Of a stretch of 64,000 nucleotides of DNA, positions 1-10,774 are shown one piece after another. The translations under genes were made by a program, and so were the position numbers. Under the pieces are notes generated by a model. That model saw nothing but the letters and a program-made list of their open reading frames with translations. It was not told where the DNA came from and searched no databases. Source of the stretch: Nemertoderma westbladi (Eukaryota > Xenacoelomorpha > Nemertodermatida > Nemertodermatidae); contig JAUCBJ010000877.1 in the NCBI GenBank assembly GCA_032718475.1, forward strand, positions 1 to 64,000. The letters are read 5' to 3'. The first letter of the stretch is position 1, and each line of letters starts with the position of its first letter.

Positions 1-2475
1 TGGCATTGAGTGACACCAACGGTCGGCCTATATCAATGGCATTGAGTGACACCAACGGTCGGCCTATATCAATGGCATTGAGTGACACCAACGGTCGGCC
101 TATATCAATGGCATTGAGTGACACCAACGGTCGGCCTATATCAATGGCATTGAGTGACACCAACGGTCGGCCTATATCAATGGCATTGAGTGACACCAAC
201 GGTCGGCCTATATCAATGGCATTGAGTGACACCAACGGTCGGCCTATATCAATGGCATTGAGTGACACCAACGGTCGGCCTATATCAATGGCATTGAGTG
301 ACACCAACGGTCGGCCTATATCAATGGCATTGAGTGACACCAACGGTCGGCCTATATCAATGGCATTGAGTGACACCAACGGTCGGCCTATATCAATGGC
401 ATTGAGTGACACCAACGGTCGGCCTATATCAATGGCATTGAGTGACACCAACGGTCGGCCTATATCAATGGCATTGAGTGACACCAACGGTCGGCCTATA
501 TCAATGGCATTGAGTGACACCAACGGTCGGCCTATATCAATGGCATTGAGTGACACCAACGGTCGGCCTATATCAATGGCATTGAGTGACACCAACGGTC
601 GGCCTATATCAATGGCATTGAGTGACACCAACGGTCGGCCTATATCAATGGCATTGAGTGACACCAACGGTCGGCCTATATCAATGGCATTGAGTGACAC
701 CAACGGTCGGCCTATATCAATGGCATTGAGTGACACCAACGGTCGGCCTATATCAATGGCATTGAGTGACACCAACGGTCGGCCTATATCAATGGCATTG
801 AGTGACACCAACGGTCGGCCTATATCAATGGCATTGAGTGACACCAACGGTCGGCCTATATCAATGGCATTGAGTGACACCAACGGTCGGCCTATATCAA
901 TGGCATTGAGTGACACCAACGGTCGGCCTATATCAATGGCATTGAGTGACACCAACGGTCGGCCTATATCAATGGCATTGAGTGACACCAACGGTCGGCC
1001 TATATCAATGGCATTGAGTGACACCAACGGTCGGCCTATATCAATGGCATTGAGTGACACCAACGGTCGGCCTATATCAATGGCATTGAGTGACACCAAC
1101 GGTCGGCCTATATCAATGGCATTGAGTGACACCAACGGTCGGCCTATATCAATGGCATTGAGTGACACCAACGGTCGGCCTATATCAATGGCATTGAGTG
1201 ACACCAACGGTCGGCCTATATCAATGGCATTGAGTGACACCAACGGTCGGCCTATATCAATGGCATTGAGTGACACCAACGGTCGGCCTATATCAATGGC
1301 ATTGAGTGACACCAACGGTCGGCCTATATCAATGGCATTGAGTGACACCAACGGTCGGCCTATATCAATGGCATTGAGTGACACCAACGGTCGGCCTATA
1401 TCAATGGCATTGAGTGACACCAACGGTCGGCCTATATCAATGGCATTGAGTGACACCAACGGTCGGCCTATATCAATGGCATTGAGTGACACCAACGGTC
1501 GGCCTATATCAATGGCATTGAGTGACACCAACGGTCGGCCTATATCAATGGCATTGAGTGACACCAACGGTCGGCCTATATCAATGGCATTGAGTGACAC
1601 CAACGGTCGGCCTATATCAATGGCATTGAGTGACACCAACGGTCGGCCTATATCAATGGCATTGAGTGACACCAACGGTCGGCCTATATCAATGGCATTG
1701 AGTGACACCAACGGTCGGCCTATATCAATGGCATTGAGTGACACCAACGGTCGGCCTATATCAATGGCATTGAGTGACACCAACGGTCGGCCTATATCAA
1801 TGGCATTGAGTGACACCAACGGTCGGCCTATATCAATGGCATTGAGTGACACCAACGGTCGGCCTATATCAATGGCATTGAGTGACACCAACGGTCGGCC
1901 TATATCAATGGCATTGAGTGACACCAACGGTCGGCCTATATCAATGGCATTGAGTGACACCAACGGTCGGCCTATATCAATGGCATTGAGTGACACCAAC
2001 GGTCGGCCTATATCAATGGCATTGAGTGACACCAACGGTCGGCCTATATCAATGGCATTGAGTGACACCAACGGTCGGCCTATATCAATGGCATTGAGTG
2101 ACACCAACGGTCGGCCTATATCAATGGCATTGAGTGACACCAACGGTCGGCCTATATCAATGGCATTGAGTGACACCAACGGTCGGCCTATATCAATGGC
2201 ATTGAGTGACACCAACGGTCGGCCTATATCAATGGCATTGAGTGACACCAACGGTCGGCCTATATCAATGGCATTGAGTGACACCAACGGTCGGCCTATA
2301 TCAATGGCATTGAGTGACACCAACGGTCGGCCTATATCAATGGCATTGAGTGACACCAACGGTCGGCCTATATCAATGGCATTGAGTGACACCAACGGTC
2401 GGCCTATATCAATGGCATTGAGTGACACCAACGGTCGGCCTATATCAATGGCATTGAGTGACACCAACGGTCGGC
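1..2475. repeat. Perfect 36-bp tandem array (about 68.75 copies), truncated by the window edge
   Basis: The unit is TGGCATTGAGTGACACCAAC followed by GGTCGGCCTATATCAA. Every copy I compared is identical, with no substitution until position 2476, where a degenerate partial unit follows (to about 2512). The array continues beyond the left edge. Because 36 is a multiple of 3, one forward frame stays open through the whole array (12-residue unit SDTNGRPISMAL) and runs on to a stop near 2546. One reverse frame (unit DIGRPLVSLNAI) is also open. The other four frames have a stop in every unit. An open frame is therefore expected by chance, and the forward ORF (846 codons) is not called as a gene here. 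The perfect identity points to very recent expansion, gene-conversion-like homogenisation, or an assembly artefact. Confidence 0.97.
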
Positions 2476-2546
2476 TCACGATGGTGGGCACCAACGGTCA
2501 TATCAATTCACGATTTTCAGCTTCAAAGGAAGATGCAAACTGCTAA

Positions 2547-5500
2547 AGTTTGAGGTGTTGATAAAAAATCGTTATGGGGAATCACGCCTGATAGATGCAG
2601 TCCTGCCAGAGAGCTGGAGTGGAGCTCAGCGGAGGTCAGCGAAGCGGGAGTAGCGTAGCGGAACGTTCTTTCGAGTTATTTACAATTTATAAACCGCAGG
2701 GGGGCATTAATGCATTAAATTTACACAATGCAAAAACACGGTAACTAACAACAGACTTGCGGTGTTACAGTACATACAGGTTGTACAGTACATGTACAAT
2801 GCAACAACAGCGAAGTACAAAAAACAACCCTCTCTGAAGTGAAAACATTAAAAATATCAAGCATCAATTGAAAAATATTCACGTAGAAAAATTTACCAGC
2901 CCCCAATTGTGTTGTTTGGCTAATTAGGAGCCCGCTTGACAGGCGGGATACTTACTGTAAAAATCTGCGGGATACTTACTGTAAAAATCTCAGGATATAT
3001 AACACTAACTGACTGACTGATAATTATCAAGGTTCAGGCACTTCCTGCCTGGCGATTTTGTTGAAATTTTAAAAGTACAGTAAATTGCTTTGGTGGTTCA
3101 TAATCTCGTTACAAAATATCAGATCGATTCTATGTGTGGTATTGGATATATTTCGTTTTTTTGAAATTACTTTGTCGCGAAATTAAAAGCAATGGTAAAG
3201 TAACAACTCCTCCCTGAGCTGCTGCAGCAGCTAGCTGTGTAGGAATGGTTGAGTGCAGGGCTGCCTGAGATATAATTCCATCAAGGCAGAATTTCTTGAC
3301 TACACCCCTCCTGCTGCTGGCTGCTGGCTGAGTCTACACATCCTTTATCAGCTCTCAGGGATAGACAGAACATAGTTGAGTTGTCAATAAACAAAATAAA
3401 ATATACCACTGCGCAGTAGGATTATATTATTATTCCACGAATCATTGGGCTGATTATTTTGTATAGGATATATGTAGAAAGTTCTTAAAAATAATATTCT
3501 TATTTTTATTATTACATAGGATTAGCATCATTTTTTAGCTGAAGCATTAATAGTGTATATTAATTTAATTATATTTTAATACCATACTACATTGGCATAC
3601 TGTAAGATAAGTTTTAACATTTCTTACAAATAGTGGTGCGAGCATAAAACTCAAATCACGCAAATTTAAAAGAACCGGGTGTGTTGTCATAGCAAAGTTT
3701 CATTTTTTATTATGTGGGACGAGCCACAAAGTGAGCTAGCCCCAGGCCTTATAGGTTAGTTAGACAATTGTTTAGTTTACTTACTGCTGACCGACAAGGT
3801 TTATTTGTAATAGTCTTGTAAATAGGATTCTTCCCCCGGGCTCCTTCCAGCCAGCTTGCTGGCTTTCTAGTAAAAAATAAGTAATTTTTCGGATATTTTA
3901 AACCAACAATCTGAAGACAAACAGTAATTGCGTTTTACTCGAAATGACTTTTTTTTACTTGGACTTTTCACATTCCACGGCAGAGTACTGGAGGAGAAAG
4001 AAGTGGCTTGGGGACCCTTACCCGTAATGAATGTTAAATATTCGAAAAATTAAAAAAAATTCATCTGTCAACAGCTTTAGCGCTACAATAATTGTGAGTA
4101 TTAGTTTTGTAAAACATTGAAATTTAGAGGTTCCGATTTTATAACTGCTGCTACTCTTTGTTATCTCAAAATATATGTTGCGCAAATATAGACCGAACGT
4201 ATTAAAACCCCCACCCCCATTTTATACGCTGCCGGATTGTCAGCTACTGTATCTTTCATTTGACTTTGAACAAGGAATAAAAATAGGCCTACTGTTCTGT
4301 TCCACTCTTTGAGCAGTACATTATTTTGATTTCAATATTAAATAGTTTTCTTCGCCAATAAGAATGAAGGCAGCGCTTTCACTGCAACATCCAATCAAAA
4401 GATGACTTAATTTTTACTTGTTCATCATTGGTTGTAGGTATTCTGTAAATACTTCTTTCGACACAAGATACGAACCCGATTGCAATCAAAGCCTTAAAGG
4501 CAAGTAATAATTGTTAGTGATACTGTATTTAGGCAACGGATTTCGAAATATAATGAAATATATCGAAAAACATGGAACTGGTCCGTGTTAATTAAAAGTT
4601 TAGGTTTAGGCTTTAACCCTATTAGCACTGGGGGGGGGGGGGGGGGGGGGGGGGGGATCGGCCCCCCTTGATTATAATTGGTGTAAAACTGTACAACCAG
4701 GATATTCAAGAGTCCTTCATTTAGAAGGTAACCTGGCGTACTTTACGGTTGTCTGTGCCAATCCGGGGATTTATTGCCATTCATCCAAATGCGCTAACAA
4801 GTAGCGCAAATAAAAAATGGAATATAAATTTATAATATTAATTAAATACAAATCTAAATCAAACACTTTACTGTAAGGAAATAAACAAATACACTGATAT
4901 TTTTGTCAAGGCCTTTACGGGGGGCTGACCTACAGATGCCGTTACGAGTCTGTCTGTAACTCTTATGAGTGTTATCAAGTGCCTTGGGGTACCTGCCGCA
5001 CAGCAGGAACACTCACGAAAGTATGTATGTATATATATATTATCTAATATATATATCTAATGTACAACCGACGTGTAAACCGTTCCGTTGTATTGTGTTG
5101 TTGGCGAGTAAATGTACGTGTGACTGAAATATACAGTATTACAGGTATGACACTATGTTTGACTTAGTGCGGGGTAAGCGCACAGTTCACTCGTGCTGCA
5201 TGCATAGTGTTAGTAGATGATATTTACCAGTTGGGGACTAATATTTCAGTACTATGGACGCACACACTCGCACTAAAATGAACCGAATCTATTACAGACT
5301 GGGCGCAGTCAGCACTAACCTGTGGAAATCGAGTTGGTTTGATCTCTGTTCTCGTATATTCATCAACAATAGCAAGGCAATAATAGTACTTAATAATATT
5401 GCAATACAGCAAGGTGAAATACTAAGAGTCCTGCAAGTTACATGACTCACAACAGGCTAATATGTTACGCCACAGGTTAATATAATACGGCTAATATGTT

Positions 5501-5664
5501 AATAGGTTACGCCTGAGAGTAATGGGATGAACATCGACTATATAAACAAGTAATACTGCAAAAATAGAACAGCCAATAGGACGCAAGAATACCTGCACCG
5601 GTAGTTACCAATGAGAGTTCAGCACTACCACAACTGCTGCTAGGCAACATATAAACAAGTTTCA
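2547..5664. other. Non-coding interval, no gene seen
   Basis: I find no credible ORF. The stretch holds a short direct duplication (GGATACTTACTGTAAAAATC, twice at about 2946-2996), a CTGCTG-rich patch near 3220-3330, and a 27-base G run at 4630-4656. The small ORFs on both strands at 5224-5445 overlap each other antisense and resemble nothing known to me. Confidence 0.6.
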
Positions 5665-5955
5665 CAACCCAAAAACATTCAATATGCGCTGCTCGTTAGG
5701 TACGTTAGATTAAAGTTAGGTTAATAAATAAGTCTAACTGTAGATTATGCAATGTATAAGTTTAAGTGAGAAATAAGTAATATTGAAAATAATGCATAAA
5801 ACAACAGATTAAGACAACCCAAAACATTCAATATGCTCTGCTCGTTAGGTACGTTAGATTAAAGTTAGCTTAATAAATAAGTCTAACTGTAGATTATGAA
5901 ATGTATAAGTTTAAGTGAGAAATAAGTAATATTAAAAATAATGCATAAACCAACT
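5665..5955. repeat. 148-bp tandem duplication (two copies)
   Basis: Two near-identical copies lie head to tail, at about 5665-5812 and 5813-5955. Both contain CTCGTTAGGTACGTTAGATT and TAAGTCTAACTGTAGATTAT, and they differ by only a few substitutions. No coding content. The second copy ends where the Penelope-like fragment begins. Confidence 0.85.
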
Positions 5956-6300
5956 AATATTGGTATACGTATCCACAATGTCTAGTGAAACGAGGGTGCA
6001 GTTCCCTTGTACAGAGTTGGGCAATTGTTCAAGGAACTCGTCGGTTCGTTTGAGGTGGGAGTCGAGATTGTTAACGACAGGTTCCAGTAGCACATTGGCA
6101 AAGCTGGATCACGGTGCAAGTAGTGAACCTCTCGTTGCTACTATCGGTCTTCCTTTAGGGATGAGTTTTCCGTTATCCCAGTCAACCCAAGAGACTCGTT
6201 CTTTATGGTCCTTAAGTGTTATATAAAAGTATGATATTTGCGAAGTTTTAGGTAGTAACGGGTGGAATAAATTAGTATCCGGGATTTGGAAGTCACAGAG
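5947..6300 (-). pseudogene. Penelope-like element reverse transcriptase fragment
   Basis: Read on the minus strand, the frame gives FYITLKDHKE, then PKGRPIVATRGS, a single in-frame TGA, and then NVLLEPVVNNLDSHL followed by LVSLDI and YTNI. The order (LKDHK, GRPIV, then a LDxxxxYTNI palm motif) is that of the N-terminal half of Penelope-like element RTs, where a conserved (P)K.HK, GRPIVS and SLDV.SLYTNIP series is usual. The YxDD half and the GIY-YIG endonuclease are absent. The fragment is truncated at both ends, carries one stop, and abuts a LINE tail in the opposite orientation. This is a dead relic; the clade call rests on these motifs alone. Confidence 0.72.
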
Positions 6301-6301
6301 A

Positions 6302-6760
6302 ATTAATCGGAAACTTAAGGTCCGATTTAGAGCAGCAGTAGTTCCAATACTCCTCTGTGGGAGTCCATGCTGGGCTCTAACTGATGAGGACACCAAATCT
6401 CTGGAGGGCACTTTTACACGAATGCTACGCCGGGTTCATTGTGTCAAGTATAATGCACACATCTCCAACCAGACACTATATAACATTGGAGGTGTCTCAT
6501 TGGTTCCCCCAAGCTTGATACTAGAACAAAGTCACATCCGCTTTGCAGGACATTGTTTTCACCGTGAGGACCAGCCAGTGCATAATCTTGTGCTTTGGCA
6601 GCCTCATGGAGTGAATAAGCATGGTGGACAGCCCATGACTTTCTTGAGACGCATCTTAAAGGACACTGGCCTTGAAGATGCGGGTGATCTAGCAAATGTC
6701 ATGGGTGATAGGGAGTTGTGGGGGCGCAATTTTGTCGACAAGCCGGCACTGCATTCTTAA
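6302..6760 (+). pseudogene. 5'-truncated non-LTR retrotransposon (LINE) C-terminal tail
   Basis: The open frame runs from about 6305 to TAA at 6760. It encodes RAAVVPILLCGSPCWALT, TRMLRRVHCVK, IRFAGHCFHRED, LVLWQPHGVNKHGGQP and DLANVMGDRELW. This is the typical post-RT tail of RTE/CR1-like LINE ORF2 proteins (R..RMLR...RFAGHC.R......LLW.P.HG....GRP..........M.DR..W). RT palm and endonuclease domains are missing, which fits 5' truncation during target-primed reverse transcription. A second, frameshifted member of the same family lies inverted at 38270-38700; both continue past the stop with GCAGCATGCCGATC. Confidence 0.8.
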
Positions 6761-7205
6761 AAATGCAGCTGCAATGCAGCATGCCGATCGTAGTAGTACT
6801 ATGGATCAGAGGGGGAATTGTAACGATACAACCGTAAATGTGCTTCATAGTTTGTTATCCATACCTTAGCTGTGCCCGAGCATTTATATTAGTTGTGTTT
6901 TGGTTAGAATAACGTGCCACTATAACCTGTTCTTTGCCATTAACTTATAATTTAATGTTGAGGCGAGATATCATTGAGACGAGATGGGATTTTGCGTCCA
7001 TTCCCCACCTACCCCATCCCCCCATGATGTCACATACAGTACCGGGTAGTCTTATACTGCTTAGTGCTAGTGACCTTAGATAAAGCCTAACCAAACTTAA
7101 GTCTGTTCACCTTGTTTATACCTGTCATATTCTTCTAGAACGCTGAGTTAAATATGTTGGGGAATTTGATTCTGATATCATTGATTAAAACTAATATAGA
7201 TTGAT

Positions 7206-7218
7206 TAAATATATAGAT
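7206..7218. repeat. 5' target-site duplication of the RTE-like LINE
   Basis: TAAATATATAGAT here and again at 10458-10470 exactly brackets the LINE. A 13-bp direct flank is consistent with LINE integration. Confidence 0.75.
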
Positions 7219-7571
7219 AGGTCAGGTCAGGTCCCCAGATCCTGCTACCACTATGGCAGTAATGTGGTACTACCTGTAGTTGTCAGCCCAGTAGGGCAGG
7301 CCCGATAAGCATAGCCTATTCATTATTTAGTTGATCAAGAGTGGGTTGGTTTAGCCCCGTCAACTAAATAAGTAATTGAGGGCTATAGCGCCTAGGGCAC
7401 CATTGAAGGCAAAGGCTTGATACGCATCTGCATTAGAGATGATACACGCCCCGCCCTGTCTATACTGGATACTCCCCTCAGTGTTATGTAACCTAACCCA
7501 GGAGGCACACTTGGTTCAGGGTGTAACAAATGGACCCCTACAGTCGGCAGCAGGGCTGTAGGCCATGGATA

Positions 7572-7681
7572 GGCGGAAGGTAATCAACCAACGGCTAGAC
7601 ATGCAGACAAGGTCGGCGGAAGGTAATCAACCAACGGCTAGACATGCTGACAAGGTCGGCGGAAGGTAATCAACCAACGGC
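7572..7681 (+). repeat. 43-bp tandem repeat in the LINE 5' UTR
   Basis: The unit starting GGCGGAAGGTAATCAACCAA occurs at 7572, 7615 and 7658 (the last partial). Tandem monomers in the 5' UTR are common in LINE promoters; a promoter role here is inference. Confidence 0.85.
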
Positions 7682-7746
7682 GACCTACTGCGAAGACGCT
7701 TGTAGGAGTTGCGACCACAAGCGGTTTAGTCCCGCAACTGAAAGAT

Positions 7747-8262
7747 ATGAATATGAGAACCCTCCAGGAGAAATACCGGCTCGGTCGTCGCCCGGGTCAA
7801 CAAGGACCGCGTCCCTCAGTGGTACACCAGGCTGGGGTCGATAAATTGGCTACTGGAACAGAAGACAGAGAAGAAAGAAGAACCAACATGTTGAAATGTA
7901 AAAAGACACTAAAGATTGCTACAATGAACGCACGCACGCTGAAAGCACTTACCAAACAGGGTGACATGGTCGCTCTGGCAATGGAATATAACATCGACAT
8001 CATCTGCATCCAAGAACATCGGATTTGTCATGAAGACACTGCCATGAAGTACAATGACATTGGAAATGGATGGACGTTAGTAACAAGCTCAGCAGTAAGA
8101 AACTCTGCTAATGCATCAATTGGTGGAGTAGGAATCAAAGCTAATAGAACCAAAGCACAACTGGATTACATCCTTATAAACAAAAAGTGGTGAAACAGCA
8201 TGATCAACTGCGAGGCATACAGCTCGTTCAACCTAACTGGTTCGGACCACAGAGATCAGACT
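7747..8262 (+). pseudogene. LINE apurinic/apyrimidinic-type endonuclease remnant
   Basis: The frame from 7747 contains KIATMNARTL, then DIICIQEHR (the catalytic QE motif of AP endonucleases), then GGVGI joined abruptly to NRTKAQLDYILINKKW and a TGA at 8191-8193. Just after the stop the same frame continues NCEAYSSF and GSDHR (the terminal SDH motif). KIATMN to SDHR spans only about 115 residues, against roughly 220-230 in intact enzymes, so about half of the domain is deleted at about 8140. The protein cannot be functional. The basic, disordered N-terminal leader (LGRRPGQQGPRPS) may be translated UTR. Confidence 0.8.
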
Positions 8263-8680
8263 CAGTTTGAGAGCCAGCAAACCCAGGACAAGCAAGCAAA
8301 TCAACTATGACTGGGAGAAACTCAGAACTGACAATGCTGTAAAGGATGCTTATACAGTAGAATTTCAAAACCGCTTTGAAGAAGTTCAGTCAATGGATGA
8401 AGACCAATCCACCGATTCAATATACCAGAATATATTTATTTATTTAATTCTTTATACCAGGCCAGTAGGAAAGCCCATAAAAACATACTGTATATATAAT
8501 AACAGCCCACATGGAATCAGCTAAGAGGCATATGCCCCAGTAACCCAAACGAAAACAGTATGTGCCATGGCAAAACTCTGAGGTTACTTGTAAGAGAGAA
8601 GATCTTAAGATAGCCTACAAAGTTAAAACTGAACAACCGAAAACATTAACAAGGTTGAGAAAGCTAAGGACGATCTTAAA

Positions 8681-10015
8681 TTGGCCTACAACATCAGCCA
8701 GGAAAAGTACATACAGGATAAAACTGAAGCAATTACAACTGCACACATACAGCAACAATCAAGACTTACCTGGCAAACTGTAAATGAGGTATCTGGTCGG
8801 AAAAGTTGTGCAAAGGGGCGCCTCAAAGCCGATAGTCCTGAAGAACGTGTTGAGGAGTGGAAAAATCACTTCAGCAACTTGCTTGGGCAGCCACCAAACA
8901 TCGAGGTCAGCCCTACAAGGAAAATATATGACAAGACACTACCTATAGAAACAGGGGACTTCACACCTGCCGAACTCCAAAGAAGCATTAAAAGCATGTC
9001 CAATAATAAAGCGAGTGGATTAGATGAAATCCCAGCGGAGGTATGGAAAACCGGAGTGCTAAACAGACCATTATTGAATGTTTGCAACCGGATGTTAAAA
9101 GGGGAAAAGCCATCACCAATTTGGACTAAAGGTCAACTAAAGCCTCTCCCGAAGAAAGGAGACTTCGGCATACCAACAAACTATCGTGGGATCTGTCTGC
9201 TTGTGGTAGCTGCCAAAATATACAATAAAATGATTCTATATAGAATTAGGCCTCACATAGAGAAACTACTGCGTAAGAGCCAAAACGGATTTCGACCAAG
9301 TAGATCAACAATAGCTCAGATACTTGCACTACGGAGACTGATTGAAGGAATTAAGTTAAAGAATCTCTGAATGACTTTTGTGGACTTCAAGAAGGCATTC
9401 GACTCCATCCATAGAGGTAAAATGCTTGAAATCATAAGAGCTTATGGAATACCAGAAGTAATTGTTGCTGGCATTGGATTGTTATATTGTGACACAGAAG
9501 CGCAGGTACTCTCACCAGATGGTGAAACTGAGTTTTTCTCAATCCTGGCTGGCGTACTACAAGGTGATACATTAGCACCATTACTATTTGTAATTGTGCT
9601 GGATTACGCAATGAGGATGGCCACAAAGGGTGAAGATCTGGGATTCACACTTCAAGAACGCAGAAGTAGTAGATATCCGGCAACTACAGTCACAGACACC
9701 GACTTTGCGGATGACATCGCCCTGCTCTCTAATACGCTAGCAGATGCACAGCTTCTACTAAATAAAGTGGAGAGGGCTGCTAAGGAGGTTGGATTGCATA
9801 TAAATGCTACCAAGACCGAATTCATGACCTTTAATGTTGATGGAAATTTGACAACCATTGATAATAATCAACTAAGGAAGGTCGATGACTTCCAGTACCT
9901 TGGATCATGGATAGAGAGTAGCAAAAAGGACATAGAAGTTAGGAAAGCAAAGGCTTGGGTAGCTCTATCAAAAATGGATACCATCTGGAAATCTCCCCAG
10001 GCACCTGAAGACTAA
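8681..10015 (+). pseudogene. LINE reverse transcriptase, one in-frame stop
   Basis: One frame is broken only by TGA at 9368-9370. Before the stop: WQTVNEVSGRKS, LDEIPAEVWKTG, QLKPLPKKGDFG, NYRGICLL, SQNGFRPSRSTIAQI. After it: FVDFKKAFDSIHRGKM (motif A), GVLQGDTLAPLLF (motif B), DTDFADDIALL (motif C, FADD where YADD is usual) and FQYLGSWIESS (motif D/E). This is the full palm and fingers order of a non-LTR RT. Past 10015 the tail is recoverable only across frameshifts (YTRLLRAALNISWRQH near 10110, RERRLRFRG near 10215). The natural element would read through the stop position, so this copy is dead. Confidence 0.85.
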
Positions 10016-10457
10016 GTTCTTTCGACCCACAGTGGAAAGTGTATTTTTATACGGGGGTGAGACCTGGACAGGACACTGACTAAATCAATTGAACAACGAA
10101 TTGATGGTTGCTACACAAGACTACTAAGGGCAGCCCTAAACATCAGCTGGAGACAACACATGACAAACGCCGACCTTTATGGTACAATACCACGTCTGTA
10201 TCAACCACCCTCCGTGAACGCAGATTAAGATTCAGGGGCACTGCTGGCGAAGTAAAGATGAGGTCATACCAGATCTACTTCTCTGGCAACCAACTCATGG
10301 AAAGCGTAGTCGTGGACGACCGGCCATAACATATATAGATCAACTTGAAAGGGTTACTGAACTTGGGAGAAACGAAAATGCGACAACTATGGAGAATTGG
10401 GAAGCCTGGAAGGATCTCATTTCCACTGTCCGAGTTCGCTCGACCTAGTAGTAGTAA

Positions 10458-10470
10458 TAAATATATAGAT
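10458..10470. repeat. 3' target-site duplication of the RTE-like LINE
   Basis: TAAATATATAGAT, identical to 7206-7218. Confidence 0.75.
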
Positions 10471-10560
10471 TCAAATTATATATAAATTCCGGCAGTTTTC
10501 CTGTTGAATAACAAAGCCATGGCAAAATTATTTATATTTTGACAATGAATTAGGGTAGGT

Positions 10561-10774
10561 GTAAAACGCGGATCCGGATCCGGATTCCAAAATATCAATT
10601 AAGGGTAAGGAGCAGGTTACATTAGCACGTTATTTTAACCAAAACAATAAACTAAAGTCAATAGAACAGGTTATAGTTTTATTTTTGAGAGTTATAAATA
10701 TGTAAAAAAAATCGACTTCCGTAGGGACAATGTTAAATGTAGAATCCGGATCCGGATCCGGATCCGCATTTTAC
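10561..10774. mobile_element. 214-bp TIR element with GGATCC-hexamer termini
   Basis: The left end is GTAAAACGCGGATCCGGATC and the right end reads as its inverted complement, GTAAAATGCGGATCCGGATC. Both termini are runs of the hexamer GGATCC and so are palindromic internally. The core (10600-10710, read on the minus strand) contains AACCTGTTCTATTG, GTTTTGGTTAAAATAAC and TAACCTGCTCCTTACCC. This is the sequence type found at 31081-31175 and, amplified, in the 68-bp arrays. No clear TSD was found. Confidence 0.65.

Larger units (their letters stand above)
7219..10457 (+). mobile_element. Nearly full-length, inactivated RTE-like non-LTR retrotransposon
   Basis: A 3.24-kb element bounded by the 13-bp direct repeat TAAATATATAGAT. 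It begins AGGTCAGGTCAGGTCCCC and ends in a short GTAGTAGTAA tail, as RTE-type LINEs do rather than in poly(A). Order: 5' UTR with a 43-bp repeat (2.5 copies, 7572-7680), AP endonuclease remnant, RT domain, C-terminal tail. Defects: the endonuclease has lost its middle; there is a stop after it; an insertion-like AT-rich piece lies at 8430-8560; one TGA splits the RT; and several frameshifts lie between 10015 and 10440. The family assignment rests on the RT and tail motifs and on the size of about 3.2 kb; CR1-like remains possible. Confidence 0.85.

Noticed and set aside
1-2475. CRISPR-like array
   Set aside because: There are no spacers (units abut directly), no cas genes, and the context is an animal genome.
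6-2546. 846-codon ORF with a 12-residue repeat as a genuine repeat protein or antigen
   Set aside because: The frame is open because 36 is divisible by 3, a frame on the opposite strand is open too, and there is no signal peptide, unique domain or splice context; kept only as an array.
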